From Megasphaera sp. MJR8396C (lineage in GTDB: Bacteria > Bacillota > Negativicutes > Veillonellales > Megasphaeraceae), in the NCBI RefSeq assembly GCF_001546855.1, contig NZ_KQ958202.1, positions 1 to 61,675 of the forward strand: a stretch of 61,675 nt of DNA, given 5' to 3'. Made by a program: the position numbers and the translations under genes. Each line of letters opens with the position of its first letter. Positions within the stretch are counted from its first letter, which is position 1. The notes beneath the pieces were generated by a model, which searched no databases, was not told the origin of the DNA, and saw only the letters and a program-made list of their open reading frames with translations. Of the stretch, positions 42,597-53,019 are shown one piece after another.

Positions 42597-43684
42597 AAGG
42601 GCGGTATATGAAGTACATCGTCGTCGCAGCGGCCATGGCGGCCGCTATGAGTGTCGCCGGTTGCGGCAATGATCAGACGGCGGCTGAACCGGATCAATTG
42701 GTAAAGACGATGGAAGTGGGGAAGGCGACGGACAGTACGGCCGGTACTTATTCGGGAACGGTGAAGGGGCGCTATGAGAGTAAGCTCTCCTTCCAGGCCG
42801 GCGGGCGGATTACGACGCGAAACGTCCAGCTCGGAACGCGGGTCAAGGCCGGTGACGTCTTGATGACCGTCGACCCGAAAGACATCGTGCAGGCCGTCCA
42901 CCAATCCCAGGCCCAGGTCGATGCCGCAGCGGCTCAGCTCCAGCTGGCGGCGGCCAATTTAAAGCGCTATAAGGAACTCTATAGCGCCGATGCCGTCAGT
43001 GCTGCCGACCTCGACCAGTTCCAGACGGCCTATGACCGGGCTGCGGCTCAGTACAATCAGGCCCAGGCCGGCCAACAGGCTCAGGATAATCAACTGTCCT
43101 ATACGCAGCTGACGGCTGACGCTGACGGCGTCATCTCGGCGGTCAGTGCCGAAGTAGGCCAGGTCGTCCCGGCCGGTCAGCCCGTCGTCACCTTGGTCCA
43201 TGACGGGGACTTAGAAGTCACCATCAACGTACCGGAAAATAAATTGGCCGACTTTCCCGTCGGAAAAGCCGTGACCGTCTCCTTCTGGGCCCTTCAGAAC
43301 CAGACCGTTTCTGGCGTCGTCCGCGAAGTGGCCCCTATGGCCGATGCCGTATCGCGGACCTATGAAGTCAATATCACATTGCAGAATCCGCCCCAAGGCG
43401 TGCAGCTGGGCATGACGGCCTCAGTGGCCAATGCCGGCGAAGAACAGGCCGCCGCCGATACGGTCATCCTGCCGCTCTCGGCCATCTATCAGACCGGCAG
43501 CACGCCCCAGGTCTGGGTCGTCGGCAAGGATAAGACCTTGTCCCTGCAAAATGTATCCGTCGAAACCTTTGGCGACAACACGGTCAAGGTCACGGGACTT
43601 CATAAGGGCGACCGGGTCGTCACGGCCGGCGTCCATAAACTGCGGGCCGGTGAAAAAGTCCGCATCGAGGGGGCCGATTCATGA
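42593..43684 (+). CDS. RND efflux membrane fusion lipoprotein
   Basis: The 363-residue protein has a signal with lipobox SVAGC near residue 24, a beta-barrel/lipoyl half (FQAGGRITTRNVQLGTRVKAGDVLMTVD), an alanine/glutamine-rich alpha hairpin (about 100-165), the second lipoyl half (GVISAVSAEVGQVVPAGQPVVTL) and the membrane-proximal domain. It links the inner-membrane pump to an outer-membrane channel; no TolC-like gene is nearby. ATGA overlap with marR. A second in-frame ATG at 42608 also has a possible ribosome site. Confidence 0.9.
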   Translation: MKGRYMKYIVVAAAMAAAMSVAGCGNDQTAAEPDQLVKTMEVGKATDSTAGTYSGTVKGRYESKLSFQAGGRITTRNVQLGTRVKAGDVLMTVDPKDIVQAVHQSQAQVDAAAAQLQLAAANLKRYKELYSADAVSAADLDQFQTAYDRAAAQYNQAQAGQQAQDNQLSYTQLTADADGVISAVSAEVGQVVPAGQPVVTLVHDGDLEVTINVPENKLADFPVGKAVTVSFWALQNQTVSGVVREVAPMADAVSRTYEVNITLQNPPQGVQLGMTASVANAGEEQAAADTVILPLSAIYQTGSTPQVWVVGKDKTLSLQNVSVETFGDNTVKVTGLHKGDRVVTAGVHKLRAGEKVRIEGADS

Positions 43685-46600
43685 GAAACTTATCGGAAGT
43701 ATCCCTCCATAACCGGGTCTTAGTCTGGTATTTCATCATCCTCGTGGCCATTGCCGGCGTCTTTTCCTATATCAAGCTGGGCCGGATGGAAGACCCGACG
43801 TATACCGTGCGGACCATGGTCGTTTCCGTGGCCTGGCCGGGAGCGACAGCAGAACAGATGGAAGAACAGGTGACCGACAAGATCGAAAAGAAACTCCAAG
43901 ATACGCCGCACCTCGATTACCTCAAGAGTTATTCTCGGCCGGGCCAGTCGGTCATTTACGTCAACTTGGACGATAAGGCGCCCCAGAGTTCCATCCGCGA
44001 CACGTGGCATGAAGTCCGAAACTTGACGGAAGACGTGAAACGAGACCTGCCGGACGGCGTCTACGGCCCGTACTATGACGACCGCTTCGACGACGTCTTC
44101 GGCTCTATCTACGCCTTGACCGGCGACGGGTATTCCTATGAAGAACTGCGGCAAAAAGCCGAAAAGATACGCCGCATGATGATGAACGTCGACGACGTCA
44201 GCAAAGTCGAATTGGTCGGCGAACAGTCGGAAAAAATCTATATCGAAGTGGCCAATGCCAAATTGGCTGAGTTGGGCATTCCGCCGACGGTCATCGCCAA
44301 CGCCGTCAAAGGCCAGAATGAGATGACGCCGGCCGGGATGATAAGTACCGAGTCAGATAACGTCTACCTGCGCCTGTCCGGCGTCTTTAAGGACGTCGAA
44401 GGCATCCGCAACCTGCCCATCAGCGCCAACGGCCGCGTCTTCCGCCTCGGCGACATCGCCACCGTAGAACGGCGTTACAGCGAACCGGCTGATCCTAAGA
44501 TGTTCTATAACGGCAAGCCCGCCGTCGGCATCGCCCTGTCCATGAAGAGCGGCGGCAACAATCTGAAGCTCGGCGAAAACCTGAAGAAACTTCAGGACAG
44601 CGTCAAAGCCGACCTTCCGGCCGGGATGGAAATGAACCAGGTCTCGGACCAGCCGCAGATCGTCAAAGAGTCCATCAGTGACTTTACAGAAACGTTGTGG
44701 GAAGCCATCGCCATCGTCCTCGTCGTCAGTTTCATCACCTTGGGGCTGCGGACGGGACTGGTCGTCGCCTTCTGCATTCCTTTGGTCCTGACCGGCGTCT
44801 TCTGCGTCATGGAAATCGCCGGCATCGACCTTCATAAGGTCTCCTTAGGAGCCCTCATCATCGCCTTGGGACTCCTCGTCGACGATGCCATCATCGCCGT
44901 CGAAATGATGACCGTCCAGCTTGAGAAGGGGCTAAATCGTATCGATGCGGCCTGCTACGCCTTTCGGGCTACGGCCAAACCGATGCTGACCGGGACCCTC
45001 ATCACCTGTGCCGGCTTCATTCCCGTCGCCTTTTCCGACGGGGCGGCGGCTGAATTTTGTAAGGCTCTGTTTCCGGTCATCACGGCGGCCCTGGTCTTGT
45101 CGTGGATCGTATCGGTCATGGTAGCGCCGCTCTTTGGCTATTACCTCATCAAGCCTAAAAAGAAAGAGCGTGGGGAAGAAGAAAAGCTGTACACCAGCCG
45201 CTTCTACGTCTTTTTCCGAAAGGTCCTGACCTGGTGCCTGACCCACCGCGTCATCGTCATCGGCGGGACGGCTGCGGCCTTCGTCCTTTCCGCCGGCCTG
45301 ACGTATTTCATTCCCAAGGAATTTTTCCCGCCGTCACTGCGGCCGGAACTCATCGTTGAAATGACCCTGCCCGAAGGCTCGTCCATGGAGGCGACCCAGA
45401 AAGAAGCGTCCCGCCTGGCGCAGTACCTCGACGGCCAACAGGATAAACTAAAGAATTACTCTTACCATGTCGGACAAGGGGCGCCGCGCTTCGTCCTGAC
45501 CGTCGACCCCGTTCTTCCGGCAGATAATTACGCCCAGTTCGTCGTCGTCGCTAAGGATACGGAATCGCGGGAAGAATTGGCGGCTTCCTTGAAGACGGAA
45601 CTTTCCGATAAGTTCCCCAACGTCCGCAGCAATATTAAGCATATTTCCTTAGGGCCTCCGTCGGACTATCCCATCATGCTGCGCGTGTCGGGCTACGACA
45701 AGGACAAGGTCAAAGCCTATGCCCAAGAGATCGCCGCCCGCATCGCCAAAGACCCCAATACGGAAAATGTCTTCCTCAACTGGGATCAGAAGGATAAGAC
45801 CATGCACGTCGAGCTCGATCAGGATAAACTGCGGGCCATGGGCATTTCTGGTCAGGACATTGCCCAGACCTTGTATACGGAACTGTCCGGGGCGACGGTG
45901 GCGCAGTACTATGCACCCGATAAGACCGTCGATATTCAGCTTCGCCTCGACGATAAAGACCGAAAAGATCTGTCGGCCATCAAGAGCCTGCCGGTCTACG
46001 TCGGTCAAGCCGGCTACGTGCCTTTGGAACAGATCGCCCGCATTTCCTACCAGGGCGAAGACGGCCTCATCTGGCGCCGTGATTTAAAACCGACCGTCAC
46101 CATAAACGGCGGCATCAAGTCGGGAACGGCTGACGATGCGACTCAGAAGGCCTACGATGCCATCGCCGACATCCGTGAAAATATGCCCTTTGGCTACACC
46201 GTCGAAGTCGGCGGCTCCCTGGAAAACAGCCAAAAATCCCTGAAGTACCTCATGGGCCCCGTGCCGGTCATGGTCATCCTCATCATGACCTTGCTCATGT
46301 TCCAGCTGCGGAGCTTGTCCCTCATGGCCCTGACCCTGATTACGGCGCCCATGGGACTCATCGGCGTCTCCCTGGGAATGCTCCTCTTTAGAGAGTCCCT
46401 GGGCTTTGTCGCCTACCTCGGCATCCTGGCCTTAGGCGGCATCATCATCCGCAACTCGATCATCCTCCTCGATCAGATACAGAAACATATGGCTGCCGGC
46501 GAAGACCCGTGGCACGCCGTCATCGATTCGGCGGTCCTGCGCTTCCGGCCCATCATGCTGACGGCAGCGGCGGCCATATTGGGCATGGTGCCTTTGATGA

Positions 46601-46722
46601 CCAGCGTCTTCTGGGGTCCCATGGCCGTAGCCATTGCCAGCGGCCTCTTGGTGGCAACGGTCTTGACCCTCTTGGTCCTGCCGACGATGTACGCCGCCTG
46701 GTTCAAAGTCAAAAAATCATAA
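43681..46722 (+). CDS. RND efflux pump permease (AcrB-like)
   Basis: The 1013-residue protein has 12 membrane segments in two repeats and two large periplasmic loops. The proton-relay aspartates are present in ALGLLVDDAIIAVEMM near residue 400. It exports drugs, bile salts or solvents using the proton gradient. It overlaps the fusion protein by 4 bp. The sequence looks closer to the VexF/MdtB-like HAE1 branch with short loops than to AcrB itself. Confidence 0.92.
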   Translation: MRNLSEVSLHNRVLVWYFIILVAIAGVFSYIKLGRMEDPTYTVRTMVVSVAWPGATAEQMEEQVTDKIEKKLQDTPHLDYLKSYSRPGQSVIYVNLDDKAPQSSIRDTWHEVRNLTEDVKRDLPDGVYGPYYDDRFDDVFGSIYALTGDGYSYEELRQKAEKIRRMMMNVDDVSKVELVGEQSEKIYIEVANAKLAELGIPPTVIANAVKGQNEMTPAGMISTESDNVYLRLSGVFKDVEGIRNLPISANGRVFRLGDIATVERRYSEPADPKMFYNGKPAVGIALSMKSGGNNLKLGENLKKLQDSVKADLPAGMEMNQVSDQPQIVKESISDFTETLWEAIAIVLVVSFITLGLRTGLVVAFCIPLVLTGVFCVMEIAGIDLHKVSLGALIIALGLLVDDAIIAVEMMTVQLEKGLNRIDAACYAFRATAKPMLTGTLITCAGFIPVAFSDGAAAEFCKALFPVITAALVLSWIVSVMVAPLFGYYLIKPKKKERGEEEKLYTSRFYVFFRKVLTWCLTHRVIVIGGTAAAFVLSAGLTYFIPKEFFPPSLRPELIVEMTLPEGSSMEATQKEASRLAQYLDGQQDKLKNYSYHVGQGAPRFVLTVDPVLPADNYAQFVVVAKDTESREELAASLKTELSDKFPNVRSNIKHISLGPPSDYPIMLRVSGYDKDKVKAYAQEIAARIAKDPNTENVFLNWDQKDKTMHVELDQDKLRAMGISGQDIAQTLYTELSGATVAQYYAPDKTVDIQLRLDDKDRKDLSAIKSLPVYVGQAGYVPLEQIARISYQGEDGLIWRRDLKPTVTINGGIKSGTADDATQKAYDAIADIRENMPFGYTVEVGGSLENSQKSLKYLMGPVPVMVILIMTLLMFQLRSLSLMALTLITAPMGLIGVSLGMLLFRESLGFVAYLGILALGGIIIRNSIILLDQIQKHMAAGEDPWHAVIDSAVLRFRPIMLTAAAAILGMVPLMTSVFWGPMAVAIASGLLVATVLTLLVLPTMYAAWFKVKKS

Positions 46723-46732
46723 TTTCTCTTTA

Positions 46733-46762
46733 GGTCTGCATCGCCTTGATGCAGGCCTTTTT
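46733..46762 (+). terminator. Intrinsic terminator of the RND operon
   Basis: GGTCTGCATC pairs with GATGCAGGCC (one G-T pair) around a 5-nt loop, followed by T5. Confidence 0.85.
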
Positions 46763-46797
46763 GGCACAGGAGAATCGTGAATGGCACAGTCTGTTGT

Positions 46798-46826
46798 TTT
46801 ACAAGGGAAACTTCCTATCGTATAAT
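46798..46826 (+). promoter_or_regulatory. Promoter of the flavodoxin lipoprotein gene
   Basis: TTTACA and a perfect TATAAT are 17 bp apart. An inverted repeat, TATCGTAT (46816-46823) and ATACGATA (46838-46845), spans from the -10 box past the start site. Confidence 0.7.
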
Positions 46827-46845
46827 ATAAAGTATAGATACGATA
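46816..46845. promoter_or_regulatory. Perfect 8-bp inverted repeat, probable operator
   Basis: TATCGTAT and ATACGATA are separated by 14 bp and cover the -10 box and start site, where a bound repressor would block transcription. The regulator is not identified. Confidence 0.55.
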
Positions 46846-46867
46846 TTAGATGAGAGGAGATTCCTCT

Positions 46868-47602
46868 ATGATAAAACGTGCTTCCGTCCTCGTGGGGACC
46901 CTTATAGTAACGCTCCTTCTGTCGGCCTGTGCCAGAGGCCCGGCACGGACTGATAACGATACCCACCGCGAAACTTTGGCTCAGAACGAAAAGAAGCCCG
47001 TCTCGACGGAGGTCGTTCGTAACGGCCAGGGAAATCCCCGCCGCGTTCTGATCACTTATTTTACTTATCCTGACAACACCGATGCCCAGGCCATTCATTC
47101 CAAGGAATATGACGTCATGGCCTCGGCCAGCCTTAATGTAAAAGATGGGCAAATCATCGGAAACGATGCCATGATTGCCAATGAAATCGCCAGGGAGACC
47201 GGTGGCGACGTCTTTTCCATCTTGGCGGAAAAGCCGTACTCCGCCGATTACGACGCCATGATCCGCGATGAAAAGGCCGCGCCCCGCAATGAAAAGCGGG
47301 AGCTGAAAAGCCACGTCGGCGATATGAGCGGCTATGATACGGTCGTTCTGGTCTATCCCATTTGGTGGGATGCCCTGCCGGCACCGGTCACGGCCTTCCT
47401 GACGGAAAACGATTTCTCCGGCAAGGCCCTCTATGCCGTCGCGTCGTCCGGTGACAGCGACTTTGTCGATACTGTCGAAGACATTGCCGAGCTCGAGCCC
47501 GATGCCAACGTCTATGAAGGCTTCGTCCTCCGTCATGATGAGATGGATGAAACGTCCGATGCCGTTCGCCAGTGGCTTCGAACGGCGAATTTCATGAAAT
47601 AA
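46868..47602 (+). CDS. Flavodoxin-domain lipoprotein
   Basis: The 244-residue protein has lipobox LLSAC near residue 19 and a flavodoxin-like domain with LITYFTYPDNTDA near residue 59 and VLVYPIWWDALPAPVTAFL near 160. The FMN phosphate loop is atypical (TYPDNTDAQ instead of S/T-x-T-G-N-T), so FMN binding may differ. It resembles the lipoprotein at 28448 in design but is only distantly similar. ATG 46868 follows GAGGAGA. It is a single gene. Confidence 0.8.
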   Translation: MIKRASVLVGTLIVTLLLSACARGPARTDNDTHRETLAQNEKKPVSTEVVRNGQGNPRRVLITYFTYPDNTDAQAIHSKEYDVMASASLNVKDGQIIGNDAMIANEIARETGGDVFSILAEKPYSADYDAMIRDEKAAPRNEKRELKSHVGDMSGYDTVVLVYPIWWDALPAPVTAFLTENDFSGKALYAVASSGDSDFVDTVEDIAELEPDANVYEGFVLRHDEMDETSDAVRQWLRTANFMK

Positions 47603-47648
47603 AAAAATCTCCAGATACACCGCTTTGCGATGCAGCTGGAGATTTTTT
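47603..47648 (+). terminator. Strong bidirectional terminator between convergent genes
   Basis: AAAATCTCCAG and CTGGAGATTTT form a perfect stem with A and T runs on both sides, serving the flavodoxin gene and the minus-strand gene at 47666. Confidence 0.9.
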
Positions 47649-47665
47649 TCTAAATGGAACGATTC

Positions 47666-48271
47666 TTAGGAACGACGGTTGTAGAGGATGAGGCCGCCTT
47701 TTTTGCGGTGCCCCGTATTCCACAGGCCGTCGAAGTCGAGCCAGCGCCAGGAACCGTAGGTGACGGCTTTGACCATGAAGTCGCCGTCGAATTCGGTGTA
47801 GCCCGTCAGTAAGAACCAATGCCAGTCGTAGAATTTGAAGTTCGGGTTGTTGTGATGCAGCACCAGGTGGGGGATGGGCCAGCCGGCGTCAATCTGGGCC
47901 TTGATGACGTCTTTCGTTTCATCGGCTGTCTTGTCGCCAGACCAGGGATCCATGGTGATGTCGTCATCGCCGCGGTCAGAAAGAAACTGGCCCATGCCGT
48001 CGATATACATATCGAGGCGGTCGATGCCGCCCCAACGCGGACGCAGATAGGGCTTCATGACGTTGGTAAAGGCGATGTAGTCCTTTTTAGCCACGTCTTC
48101 GGTCTCGTAGGGATAGAGGCCTTGGGCGTCTTTATAGCGCGTAAAGTAAATGGAAGAATCGCAGGCCGTCACGGCAGCGCAGCCGCCGAGATTCATCATG
48201 CGGTCGGTCAGCCAATCCTGATTGCCGCCGTAAGCCGAACCAATATAGAAGTAAGGGAGTTCATGTTTCAT
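47666..48271 (-). CDS. Putative papain-like/C39-like cysteine peptidase
   Basis: The 201-residue protein has no signal peptide. NLGGCAAVTACD near residue 28 resembles the catalytic Cys helix of C39-type peptidases, and the later HWFLLTGY (near 151) resembles their His strand, with DGDFMVKAVTYGSW after it. So a papain-like fold is plausible, acting in the cytoplasm. ATG 48271 is chosen because AAAGGA is too close to ATG 48280. Probably cotranscribed with the gene at 48299. Confidence 0.5.
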   Translation of the reverse strand: MKHELPYFYIGSAYGGNQDWLTDRMMNLGGCAAVTACDSSIYFTRYKDAQGLYPYETEDVAKKDYIAFTNVMKPYLRPRWGGIDRLDMYIDGMGQFLSDRGDDDITMDPWSGDKTADETKDVIKAQIDAGWPIPHLVLHHNNPNFKFYDWHWFLLTGYTEFDGDFMVKAVTYGSWRWLDFDGLWNTGHRKKGGLILYNRRS

Positions 48272-48298
48272 TAAAGGCATATCCTTTCGTAATAATAC

Positions 48299-48745
48299 TT
48301 AATCTTCAGCATCGTGTATGATGTCGGGTTCGGCTTTTTGGGTAAAGCCGATGACCCGGCGGGGTTTTTGGATGTCATCCTGTCGGGGGACAGCAACCAA
48401 GAGCAGATTGAGCTGGGACAGGTGCTGGACCAGTTCGACGGCCGAGCCATCCGAGAGTTCTCCGTAAAAGACGATCATATTCGGGTCCCAGTAGCCGATA
48501 TCCTGAATGCTGAAGGTAATGTCGCCGGCTGAGACCAGGCGGCCGCCGGCCTGCATCGTATCGGGAAGCTCCGATTCGAAGTTGTTGATCAGGGCGACGA
48601 TGCGCTGATACATATCCGATGCCAAATAAGGGGCTTCCGGGTCGTCCGTTTCCGGCGTCGGGGCGTTCTGGCAAAGGGCCATGTCTTTCACTTCATCGGT
48701 ATACAATTCTCCCGGTACGAGGACCGTTTTCTTTTCGCTATTCAT
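48299..48745 (-). CDS. Protein of unknown function (possibly DUF6173-like)
   Basis: The 148-residue soluble protein has the block DIGYWDPNMIVFYGELSDGSAVELVQHLSQLNLLLVAV, which I associate loosely with DUF6173-type proteins; this is recollection, not a search. It lies 27 bp upstream of the C39-like gene on the same strand. AAGGAGTGAT precedes the ATG. Confidence 0.55.
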   Translation of the reverse strand: MNSEKKTVLVPGELYTDEVKDMALCQNAPTPETDDPEAPYLASDMYQRIVALINNFESELPDTMQAGGRLVSAGDITFSIQDIGYWDPNMIVFYGELSDGSAVELVQHLSQLNLLLVAVPRQDDIQKPRRVIGFTQKAEPDIIHDAED

Positions 48746-48926
48746 GGATATCACTCCTTCTTGACTGCTTCCTAATACTATTCGAGATGAAGGGGGCAAA
48801 TTCCTGCTGAAAATGATGACTAATTTTATCTATTTTGAATAGAATGATTGAGTAAAAAGCAAGGAGCAGGAGACTGCCGTCACACTCGCTTTGGGGGCGG
48901 GACTGGCTAGGGGTGGACAGATGTTG

Positions 48927-48932
48927 TATAAT
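48927..48932 (+). promoter_or_regulatory. Probable -10 box for hslO and the SAM-salvage genes
   Basis: A perfect TATAAT lies 36 bp before the hslO start codon. At 17 bp upstream only TGGCTA is found, so the -35 box is weak. Confidence 0.45.
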
Positions 48933-48968
48933 AAGGATTGGATTTGTAGAGAAAGGATAGAATCAATT

Positions 48969-49859
48969 ATGATCAGAGACAATCAAATTATTCACTATAC
49001 ATCAGATGAGGCTATCCGCGTGTCCATCGCCTTTACGGCAGGCATCGTGGAAAAAGCCCGTCAAAGCCACAACTTATCGCCCGTGGCCTGCGCCGCCCTC
49101 GGTCGGACCATGACCGGCGCGGCCCTTCTGGCCGGAGACTATAAGAACCACGAAGGCGTATCTATTAAGATTGCCGGCGACGGTCCCTTAGGTGCCGTCC
49201 ATGCCGACTGCTTCGATACCAACAAACTTCGCGGCTACGTCGATAATCCGACTATCGACCTGCCCTTGAAGCCCAACGGCAAACTCGACGTCTCGGCTGC
49301 CGTCGGCCGCAACGGACAGCTGACCGTAACCCGCTTTACGCCGAAGACGACGACCTATACCAGCCAGGCTGACCTGGTGTCCGGTGAAATCGCCGAAGAC
49401 ATTGCCTATTATCTCTATACGTCGGAACAGGTACCGTCGACGATCAACTTAGGCGTCCTCGTCGACCGGGACTATACCATTGCCGCTGCCGGCGGCTTCT
49501 TGGTCCAGGCCTTGCCCGGTGCCAAAGATGAAGATCTGGCCCGCGTCGAAGCCAACATCACCCAGGTCGGCGCCCTGACGACGTACTTGAAAGACCATCC
49601 CAAGGGAGAAGGCCTGATCGACATCATCCTCGGCGGCATGCACTACAAAGAATTGTACCGTCAGCACCTCTACTGGCGCTGCACCTGCTCGCGCCAGCGT
49701 TTTGAAAGCGCCTTGTTATCCCTGCGCCCGGAAGATAAAGAATCCCTTTTGAAGGATCCCCAGGTCGAAATGACCTGCCATTACTGCGGCGCGAAATATA
49801 CCCTGTCCCGCGACGAATTAGCGGCCTTATACGAAAAGGCCGGGGCAGACCAGCATTGA
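48969..49859 (+). CDS. hslO: Hsp33 redox-regulated chaperonin
   Basis: The 296-residue protein begins MIRDNQIIHYTSDEAIRVSIAF and ends with the zinc redox switch CTCSRQRF (CxC near residue 239) and CHYCGAKY (CxxC near 271). Oxidation releases the zinc and activates holdase function. ATG 48969 follows AAAGGATAG. A 29-bp gap to the next gene suggests an operon with the SAM by-product genes. Confidence 0.94.
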   Translation: MIRDNQIIHYTSDEAIRVSIAFTAGIVEKARQSHNLSPVACAALGRTMTGAALLAGDYKNHEGVSIKIAGDGPLGAVHADCFDTNKLRGYVDNPTIDLPLKPNGKLDVSAAVGRNGQLTVTRFTPKTTTYTSQADLVSGEIAEDIAYYLYTSEQVPSTINLGVLVDRDYTIAAAGGFLVQALPGAKDEDLARVEANITQVGALTTYLKDHPKGEGLIDIILGGMHYKELYRQHLYWRCTCSRQRFESALLSLRPEDKESLLKDPQVEMTCHYCGAKYTLSRDELAALYEKAGADQH

Positions 49860-49888
49860 TCGTCATTTCTTAAAAGGGAGGTTTTATC

Positions 49889-50685
49889 ATGGGACTTATT
49901 GCCATTATCGGCGGTACCGGCGTCTGTGACCCGAAGATTTTGTCCAATGTCCGTGAAGGGTACCTGGATACCTATTACGGATCCATTCGCTATTGGAAGG
50001 GGACCTATAACGATCGGGACCTCATCTTTTTAGCCCGTCACGGCCGGATGCACTCCATTCCGCCGCACCTCATCAACTACCGGGCCAACATCCTGGGACT
50101 GAAACGCCTGGGCGTCACGGCCATCTTGGCGACGACGGCGGTAGGATCCATGAATCCGGAATACAAACCCGGTGACTTCGTCCTGCCCGACCAGTTCATC
50201 GACTTTACAAAAAGCCGCCACACGTCCTTTTTCGACGGCGGAACTAACGGTGTCGTCCACGTCGATATGACCGAGCCCTACTGCCCGACCCTGCGCCGTA
50301 ACGTCATTCAAGCCGCTGCCGAACTCGGCGACTGCCGGCTTCACGATAAGGGAACCTATGTCTGCACGGAAGGGCCGCGCTTTGAAACGCCGGCTGAAAT
50401 CCGGATGTTCCAAAAACTCGGCGGCGATATCGTCGGCATGACCAACGTGCCCGAAGTCTGCCTGGCCCGGGAAGCGGAAATCTGCTATGCCACGGTGTCC
50501 ATGGTCACCAACTTTGCCGCCGGCATTTCCGATAAGCCCTTGACCCATGAAGAAGTCGTCGACGCCATGGCCAAGAGCTCCCTGCGCCTGCGCCAGCTCA
50601 TCTTAAAGAGCATCGAAAATTATCCCGTCGATGAAGACTGCGCCTGCCATCACACGCTCCAGGCTTACGGAGGGTTTACGGTATA

Positions 50686-50686
<1 letters not shown>
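49889..50686 (+). CDS. 5'-methylthioadenosine/methylthioinosine phosphorylase family protein
   Basis: The 265-residue protein belongs to the trimeric nucleoside phosphorylase family: IIGGTGVCDP, phosphate-site ARHGRMHSIPPHLINYRANI, and EGPRFETPAEIRMF. In adenosine-type MTA phosphorylases two Asp residues contact the base (TDYD). Here the same strand reads TNFAA, with Asn208 and Ala210, as in enzymes acting on 6-oxopurines. With an MTA deaminase in the same operon, 5'-methylthioinosine is the likely substrate. This is inference from residues and context. A classic mtnP assignment would be the automatic call. Confidence 0.82.
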
Positions 50687-51741
<1,055 letters not shown>

Positions 51742-51761
51742 AAGAAAGAGGTATGAACTGT

Positions 51762-53003
51762 ATGGAATCAATTATTCGCGACATCACATTAGCTAAGAGC
51801 GGCCATGAAAAAATCAACTGGGTCGACCGTCACATGCCGGCCCTCAATGCCATTGGCGACAAATTGAAAGCCGAACAGACCTTTAAAGGCAAGACCATCT
51901 GCGTCAGCGTCCATCTCGAAGCCAAGACGGCATATTTGGCCGAAGTCCTTCACCGGGCCGGCGCCAAAGTCATCGTTACCGGCAGCAACCCCTTGTCGAC
52001 CCAGGATGACGTCGCAGCCGCTCTCGTCGAAGACGGCCTTACGGTCTATGCTTGGTACGGTGCGACCGACGAAGAATACTTCGACTTCCTCAATAAATCC
52101 CTCGACCACCATCCGGACATCATCATCGATGACGGCGGCGACCAGGTCCACCTCCTGCACACGACGCGGACCGACGCTATGGAAAACCTCCTCGGTGGCA
52201 CGGAAGAAACGACGACCGGTGTCAATCGCCTCCACGGCCTCGACAAAGCCGGCCAGTTGAAATTACCCATGATTGCAGCCAACGATTCGTACTGCAAATA
52301 TCTCTTCGATAACCGCTACGGCACGGGCCAGTCGACATGGGACGGCATCATGCGCACGACCAACCTGACCGTCGTCGGCAAGAAAGTCGTCGTCGCCGGT
52401 TACGGTTGGTGCGGTAAAGGCTGCGCTATGCGTGCCAAAGGCCTCGGTGCTCACGTCATCGTCACCGAAGTCGACCCGATTAAAGCCATCGAAGCCGTCT
52501 TTGACGGTTTTGAAGTCATGCCCATGGCCGAAGCTGCCAAAGTCGGCGATATCTTCGTCACCTTGACCGGCGACAAAGACGTCATCCGCGGCGAACACAT
52601 GAAGAACATGAAAGACGGTGTCGTCTTGGCCAATGCCGGTCACTTCGATGTCGAAATCAACCGTCCCGAACTGGAAGCGCTCTCCGTCCGCCATTTTGAA
52701 GCCCGTCACAATATCGAAGGCTATGAACTCCCCAACGGCCACGTCATCAACCTCTTGGCCGAAGGCCGCCTGGTCAACCTGGCTGCCGGCGACGGCCATC
52801 CGGCTGAAATCATGGACCTGTCCTTTGCCGTTCAGGCCCTGGCTGCCAAATACATTCTCGATCATCATACGGAACTTGAAAACCACGTCTACGTCCTGCC
52901 TCATGAAATCGACGACGACATCGCCAAGATCAAACTGGCTTCCATGGGCTACGCTATCGACACCCTCAGCGAAGAACAGCGCAAATACTTGAATCTCGAC
53001 TAA
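51762..53003 (+). CDS. ahcY: Adenosylhomocysteinase (short bacterial/archaeal type)
   Basis: The 413-residue protein has the SAH hydrolase pattern: DDGGDQVHLLHT near residue 123, NRYGTGQSTWDGIMRTTN near 184, NAD site VVVAGYGWCGKGCAMRAKGLGA near 210, and NAGHFDVEI near 290. It splits S-adenosylhomocysteine. Because a SAH/MTA deaminase follows, it might act on S-inosylhomocysteine as in Methanocaldococcus; this cannot be decided here. Start at 51762 gives MESIIRDITLAKSG; ATG 51753 is too near AAGAGG. Confidence 0.92.
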   Translation: MESIIRDITLAKSGHEKINWVDRHMPALNAIGDKLKAEQTFKGKTICVSVHLEAKTAYLAEVLHRAGAKVIVTGSNPLSTQDDVAAALVEDGLTVYAWYGATDEEYFDFLNKSLDHHPDIIIDDGGDQVHLLHTTRTDAMENLLGGTEETTTGVNRLHGLDKAGQLKLPMIAANDSYCKYLFDNRYGTGQSTWDGIMRTTNLTVVGKKVVVAGYGWCGKGCAMRAKGLGAHVIVTEVDPIKAIEAVFDGFEVMPMAEAAKVGDIFVTLTGDKDVIRGEHMKNMKDGVVLANAGHFDVEINRPELEALSVRHFEARHNIEGYELPNGHVINLLAEGRLVNLAAGDGHPAEIMDLSFAVQALAAKYILDHHTELENHVYVLPHEIDDDIAKIKLASMGYAIDTLSEEQRKYLNLD

Positions 53004-53019
53004 GAGGAGAGGGATACCG

